A stretch of 64,000 nucleotides of DNA from contig CM049410.1 in NCBI GenBank assembly GCA_026929865.2, positions 27,870,001 to 27,934,000 on the forward strand. Reading direction: 5' to 3'. This document shows, piece by piece, positions 36,913 to 64,000 of the stretch. Within the stretch, counting starts at the first letter, position 1; each line of letters begins with the position of its first letter. Position numbers and translations under genes: made by a program. This DNA is from Hyperoplus lanceolatus (lineage: Eukaryota; Chordata; Actinopteri; Uranoscopiformes; Ammodytidae). The notes beneath the pieces were generated by a model, which was not told the origin of the DNA, did no database searches, and saw only the letters and a list, made by a program, of their open reading frames with translations.

Positions 36913-37532
36913 TTAAAGGTGTAGTCAGTGATTCTGGAGAACGCTTGTTGTCAAAATCAGTGAATATCTCCTCATGATCTGCTACTCGTCCGTACTGTGT
37001 GTGCGCTGGAAAAGAAAAATCCAGTGTTAATACATACACAGTATAGGCTCTGTAAACGGGCATGTTGCTATAGCTATGATGGCCCCATTTAGTTTACATA
37101 TCAGTTTACAGAGCCTGGGCTTCATATAACATTTTCAGCACAGAACACACAGTACGGACAAGTAGCAGATTTTATTTTAAATATATTTTTTTGGCATTTT
37201 TATGCTGTATTGATAGTGTTTAAGAGACAGAGTTGAAATGGGGCAGAGAGGGGAGTGACATGCAGAGAACGACCGCGGGCTGGTATCGAACCCGGGTCCA
37301 CTGCTGGCCGAGGCCCATGGGGGGGGACGCCCTACCAACTGAGCTAAGGGCCCATGGGGGGGGACGCCCTACCAACTGAGCTAAGGGCCCATGGGGGGGA
37401 CGCCCTACCAACTGAGCTAAGGGCCCATGGGGGGGACGCCCTACCAACCGAGCTAAGGGCGCCCCCCCCAAGATATTCACTGATTTTGACAGAAATAGAT
37501 TTTTTTTTCAGAATCACTGACTCCAACTTTAA
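36913..37532 (+). mobile_element. MITE-6 interrupted by SINE S2 with a repeated head
   Basis: MITE-6 runs from TTAA-AGGTGTAGTCAGTG to CTGACTCCAACT-TTAA. A minus-strand S2 (about 37165-37469) interrupts it, and in this copy the segment 'gacgccctaccaactgagct' plus 'aagggcccatgg' is present four times. Confidence 0.8.
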
Positions 37533-37581
37533 CACCAAGTTTCTCATGGAATACATGATTGGAAATGAGTTAGCTGTTCTG

Positions 37582-37787
<206 letters not shown>

Positions 37788-38063
37788 CCTTGTCCTGTTC
37801 AGATTTTACTAGCACGTTTTACATGGTGTATCTTTATAAAGGAACAAGCCTTACAGCGCTGCTTTAAACGGAGACCCTGGGGCCGTGTGTGTTCATGCAT
37901 ACACACACTCTCACACTCAAGGAACGGCAGCTACATTAACCCCATCATACAGTGAGAGATGTCAATAGGTCTCAGTCAGCTTCAGTCTCACTCACTCACT
38001 CACACTGCCTCCTATAGATCCGGGCCTAGGCTCCAGTGCTGCTTGCTAATACGTCACCACGTC

Positions 38064-38445
38064 TTAAAGCTGCAGTGTGTAGAATTTTGGGTTTTATTTC
38101 CTTGCAGATTTTGAAGAAAGTAATTATAATATCCATAAGTACATTTAATTTAGTGCATAATAGCTGAACATTTTTTTTAATTATTATTTTTTCCCTTAGA
38201 AAGGGTCTCATATATGTCCATATTTCTGCATATTTTGGACCAAGGCCTAGTGCCGCCATCTTGAAAGTGTCATAGTTGGAATGTCATCAGGTGCATTGTT
38301 TAAAATTTAGAATTGTTCTTGTCCTTGAAGGCCACTGTAGCTTCTGTTATTATTCTAAAGGGGTGGGGTTACCCAGGGAGCGTTGCATTTTAGAACTTTG
38401 TAGAACTTTCTTGATGATGTCATATTACACACTGCACCTTTTTAA
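38064..38445 (-). mobile_element. MITE-1 copy
   Basis: TTAA-AGCTGCAGTGTGTAG ... ACACTGCACCTT-TTAA. Confidence 0.8.
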
Positions 38446-38597
38446 TACGTCCTAATAATTTGTATCCAATAAATATTTCAAATCGGGCCCAATTTGCAGC
38501 AAGAAATCACCCAACCCCTAATCCTAGTTTAAAGCCTCTGCTCTTTCTAGCAGATCTAACTATCATCATGATTATCTTTATTTTAGTGAGACTTTAA

Positions 38598-39008
38598 CCC
38601 TGCGTTCCAATCCCCATACTTTCTACCATTTAGTTTGGTAGAAAAAAAGATTTAGGATGTCCCGATTCTTGTGGCCAGATTTAGGATGGTTAGAAGTACC
38701 CGGATGATATACTACATCTGGCCGAGATTGTTAATGTTGAAAACTGCATCCTATTCGGGCGATTCTGACCCACAATCCAGTGCGCACGTGAAGTGACGTC
38801 ACATCGACGAAGCCTCCGTATGAAAACAAACGGGGATGAGACGGATATAAAAGCAAGAGGCAAGATCAAGGCGCAATGTTATGATGAAATAAGAGAGTAA
38901 AGTATGTCCCAATAGTATGCCTACTGCATCCTAACTAGATTATTTGTATGGTCAGATGTAGTATGTAGAATAGAAGAAAGAAAGAGTATGAGATTTGGAA
39001 CGCACGGG
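38598..39008 (+). mobile_element. MITE-5 copy
   Basis: Ends CCCTGCGTTCC and GGAACGCACGGG, flanked by TAA and TGA. Same body as 1838-2247. Confidence 0.75.
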
Positions 39009-39281
39009 TGAGTGTCCCTAGTTAGACTCGGTTAATGACGTCATGTGTGAGTCTTATTTTGGAATCTGCTGATGCTGCTGGGCCTTTTATGACGTCACAC
39101 AAGTGTCAGCCCCAAACCCAGAACAGTTAATAATTTAAATCCATTTGTGTTGGAGAAGTACTAGTGCACTTTGTGGAGGAGAGCCGGCTGACATTTTACC
39201 TTCCACCAACACTGACTCTGATCTGTTCACATTTCAACATTCAAGAGGTTTATTTGTCATATGCACATTAACAATTAGAGC

Positions 39282-39422
<141 letters not shown>

Positions 39423-39617
39423 AGCAGTAGTCATTGGCAATGAAATTCTCAAGTCCCAGGCTCCTCTCAACATTGTGGTATAGATGAAGAAAAAAAGTGA
39501 CGCGAGCAACACCTGAGACACAAATACACACGAGAGTTAGGATAGGTTAACATTATAGACATGTGCAGCATGGTCATTAGACGTAAACAGACTTGTTTTT
39601 TAAGATGTTAGCTGTGG

Positions 39618-39799
39618 TTTAAAGATATTTTTGGGGCATTTTTATGCTTTATTGATAGTGTAGAGACAGAGTTGAAATGGGGCAGAGAGGGGAGTGACGT
39701 GCAGAGAACGACCGCGGGCTGGAATCGAACCCGGGTCCGCAGCTGGCCGAGGCCCATGGTGAGGGGGGGCGCCCTACCAACTGAGCTAAGGGCGCCCCC
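39618..39799 (-). mobile_element. SINE S2 copy
   Basis: Complete minus-strand S2 with a single head (ccctaccaactgagctaagg). Confidence 0.8.
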
Positions 39800-40081
39800 T
39801 GTTAGCTGTTGTTAATTGGCATTAGTAGCTCAGAAGTTCAGCAGTCTTTGAGTCTTTCTATGTGTTTTGCAAACCTCTTAATGTCACAACTTGTAGTCAT
39901 CTGTTTACTCTGCCAGATAGATCAACTGCAGCAGATAAAGGCCACGCATCATATCACCAGACATCCAAACCATTCAACCTCAGCCACTCGGGACATTCCT
40001 TAAATATTACAGACTCTTTAAAACATGTAGTAGGCTGTCCCTGTGCATGACTGATAAACCCATATTGTTAATCACTAATAG

Positions 40082-40349
40082 TTAAATCTGGGGTGGAGGA
40101 TTTTGAGGAGAAAATGGCAGTTGGGATAGAGATTTGAATCCAAATACCTCAACCGCTCCACTTGTTCTCTTTGGTCCCTCCCCTATGGTCCCTCCCTGAC
40201 ACGCTCTACACACCAACAAAGTCGTGCCAAAGTGAATGGACAGTCCCAACAGCCAATAAGAACAGAGAATCGGAGCCTCGCTCTGATTGGTCAAAGTGTA
40301 CAGCTCGTGTTAACTTTGACCAATCAGAAATCACATACCCCAGCTTTAA
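40082..40349 (-). mobile_element. MITE-3 copy
   Basis: TTAA-ATCTGGGGTGGAGG ... CATACCCCAGCT-TTAA, inverse of 14346-14612. Confidence 0.78.
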
Positions 40350-40520
40350 CTAATTTACCATAATAATACATCTCAAAATTAATCTCTGGAGTTGTCAGGC
40401 CACTGCATGCATTTAGAGATTTAGTTTCTAGTGTTAACGAGTGAATGAAAGCCTTATTTACCACTTAGTTTGCCTACTGTGTCTCTTTCCATGGCTGACA
40501 TTTTTCCTGTGAACACCAAT

Positions 40521-41032
40521 GCTGTCTGAAATCGCACACTTAGGTAAGTGCACTTACATTGAGTGCACTTTATTATCCCTACAGTACACTTACTTATGAC
40601 GCAGTGCTCTCATTTCTACAGTGTACTGTCCCAACTGCCATCGCGTACCTACCGGAAATGACTTTGCATTTTGACGGTTCTTCTTCTGTGGTATTTTTTT
40701 CTGCTTGTGTTACCGAGAGCCAAAACAGGAACATAAATCGCGGAAAAACAAAAACAATGTGTAATTTAACTTTTGTAGAGCGCGTCCGTCTCCACAGTTG
40801 CTTCAAGCTCCTCTGTTTTGATTAGAATGTCCCGTCCTCTCCGCTACGTAGGCAAGATGGCGGCCGTTGAGTGTGGAAAGTGTCCATCGCTCCACACTCA
40901 AGTTTTAGACCGTTTTGAGTGCACGACCGAGGAACTTACAGTGCACTGCGTTTTGGCACACTCTCCGGTTTTGCGCAAAGTGCACTCAAAAAAGTAAGTG
41001 TAAGTACAGAAGTGCGCGATTTCAGACACAGC
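40521..41032. mobile_element. DNA element with TGTCTGAAATCGC inverted ends (512 bp)
   Basis: gctgtctgaaatcgcacac and gtgcgcgatttcagacacag are inverse ends. Subterminal 'aagtgcacttac' motifs also pair (gtaagtgtaagt). A CpG-rich core includes 'aagatggcggccg'. No transposase and no clear target duplication. It ends 208 bases before the taok2 start codon. Confidence 0.7.
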
Positions 41033-41239
41033 ACTAACCTTTGCTGTGGGTAACATATTCTACAGATGAGGCTTTTATCCAACCAGAAAAGGAGGAAAAA
41101 AATTGTCTGTTAAATTATTGTAATTGTCATTTATTTTAGTATTGCTACACTATGCTACTGCTATTCCTATTGCTACAACAGTCTCTAGTACTCACCTATG
41201 CCCCCCTCCCTCCCCTTGTCCCCCCCCCAGGCCCTGGCC

Positions 41240-63079
<21,840 letters not shown>

Positions 63080-63488
63080 GTGAGAGAGAGATGGCACTTA
63101 TACAGCATCAACGTTCATGATGGTTTGCTTTCTCCAAACCAGAGCAGTCATTTTATGTTTAATGTCTTTTTTCTTTCACACACAAACAAAACACATGCAC
63201 CATCTTAAGAACGCAAATTAAGTCATTGCTTTAATAAAAAAAAATGTATCCAGCATTTGTTCAATTTCTAACAATAATTTATTTAGGGATGATTATTTTT
63301 GTTTTATTAAAAATTACTGATTGATTCCTAGAACTAACTCCCCCACCCTTTTATTTTTATTTTCTTTATTTTTATTCTTTATTTTTATTTATTTATTTTT
63401 GCATTCTTTCATCTGTCTATTTGGTTTTGATCTGTGATGATTGACGATGTAATTGTTTTTAACCCTTGTGCCACCCTAACTTTTTTGT

Positions 63489-64000
63489 TACACAGGAGGA
63501 CCTGGCGGCCACAAGAAGCCACTCCCAATTAACTGCCATATAAACCTTATACAATAATGTTTTTTTTTACTTTTTTTTTTATAAACCATTCACCCCACTT
63601 GTGCTCTGTACATACATATTTAATATTAGTTGATTTTCATTTGCTTTTAATGCTTAAAATGATTGTTTTTGTGTCAAAGTCAGTATTTTTTCCCCCTAAA
63701 AACTAAGAAAATGATTTTTTTTATATAATAGATGCAGAGTTGATTTTTTTAGGTGGAATAACTAGAGTCTAGGGCATATGAATGATTTACACACAAAAAA
63801 CATTTGAGGCATGTTTAGTTTTTCGCATGCTCAGATGCAAATAAATTGTTACACAGAAGGACCTGGCGGCCACAAGAAGCCACTCCCAATTAACTGCCAT
63901 ATAAACCTTATACAATAATGTTTTTTTTACTTTTTTTATAAACCATTCACCCCACTTGTGCTCTGTACATACATATTTAATATTTGTTGATTTTCATTTG
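63489..64000. repeat. Tandem repeat with a 361-bp unit (second copy cut by the window edge)
   Basis: 'gaggacctggcggccacaag' at about 63497 and 'gaaggacctggcggccacaa' at 63857 begin near-identical stretches, including 'actcccaattaactgccata' and 'cattcaccccacttgtgctc'. In taok2 intron 15. Confidence 0.85.

Overview
The window is vertebrate nuclear DNA, most likely from a percomorph-type teleost fish. Genes have many short exons separated by introns full of short repeats. These repeats are CA/TG, GA/TC and ATT microsatellites, several tRNA-derived SINE families, and many small inverted-repeat DNA elements. The proteins read best as fish orthologues. The species cannot be named from the sequence alone.

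Layout. 1-5.1 kb holds only repeats. 5.14-12.46 kb (minus) is a complete nine-exon jmjd8 gene (266 aa, ER-lumen JmjC-like protein). 12.6-15.6 kb is repeats. 15.68-24.95 kb (minus) is a complete six-exon trypsin-family serine protease (310 aa) with a signal peptide, full catalytic triad and a hydrophobic tail typical of GPI-anchored prostasin/testisin-like enzymes. 25-28.8 kb is repeats. 28.85-33.0 kb (plus) is a cytosolic hsp70 gene (647 aa) with a heat-shock promoter, a 5'UTR intron and three coding introns. From about 34.2 kb to the right edge (plus) lies taok2, a STE20-family MAP3 kinase: a non-coding first exon plus 14 coding exons (569 codons) before the window ends inside an intron.

An uninterrupted 158-codon open reading frame, antisense inside taok2 intron 6 (51.87-52.35 kb), encodes an unrecognised single-pass membrane protein with a proline run. 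It is the best candidate for an undescribed gene.

The genes do not form one pathway. They are ordinary neighbours, and human JMJD8, TAOK2 and several PRSS genes all lie on the short arm of chromosome 16. Most of the unusual structure is in how mobile elements and simple repeats have been built into splice sites: a donor-motif array just after taok2 exon 2, TG/CA tracts bracketing taok2 exon 3, a MITE 30 bases from exon 5, decoy acceptors before exon 7, a copied end of exon 12, and a donor fused to a TG repeat at exon 14. At least six small elements have TTAA ends, which points to piggyBac-type mobilisation. A 412-base solo LTR, a TA-flanked element and two hAT-like elements are also resolved to their ends.

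MITE-1 to MITE-8 and SINE families S1 to S4 are labels used only here. S1 has the 'gcgctctggtggcatagtgg' head, S2 the 'ttagctcagttggtaggg' head, S3 the 'cccgggttagaatcc' box, and S4 the 'gttggaggttcgatcccc' box with a 'ttgggcaagacacttcac' body.
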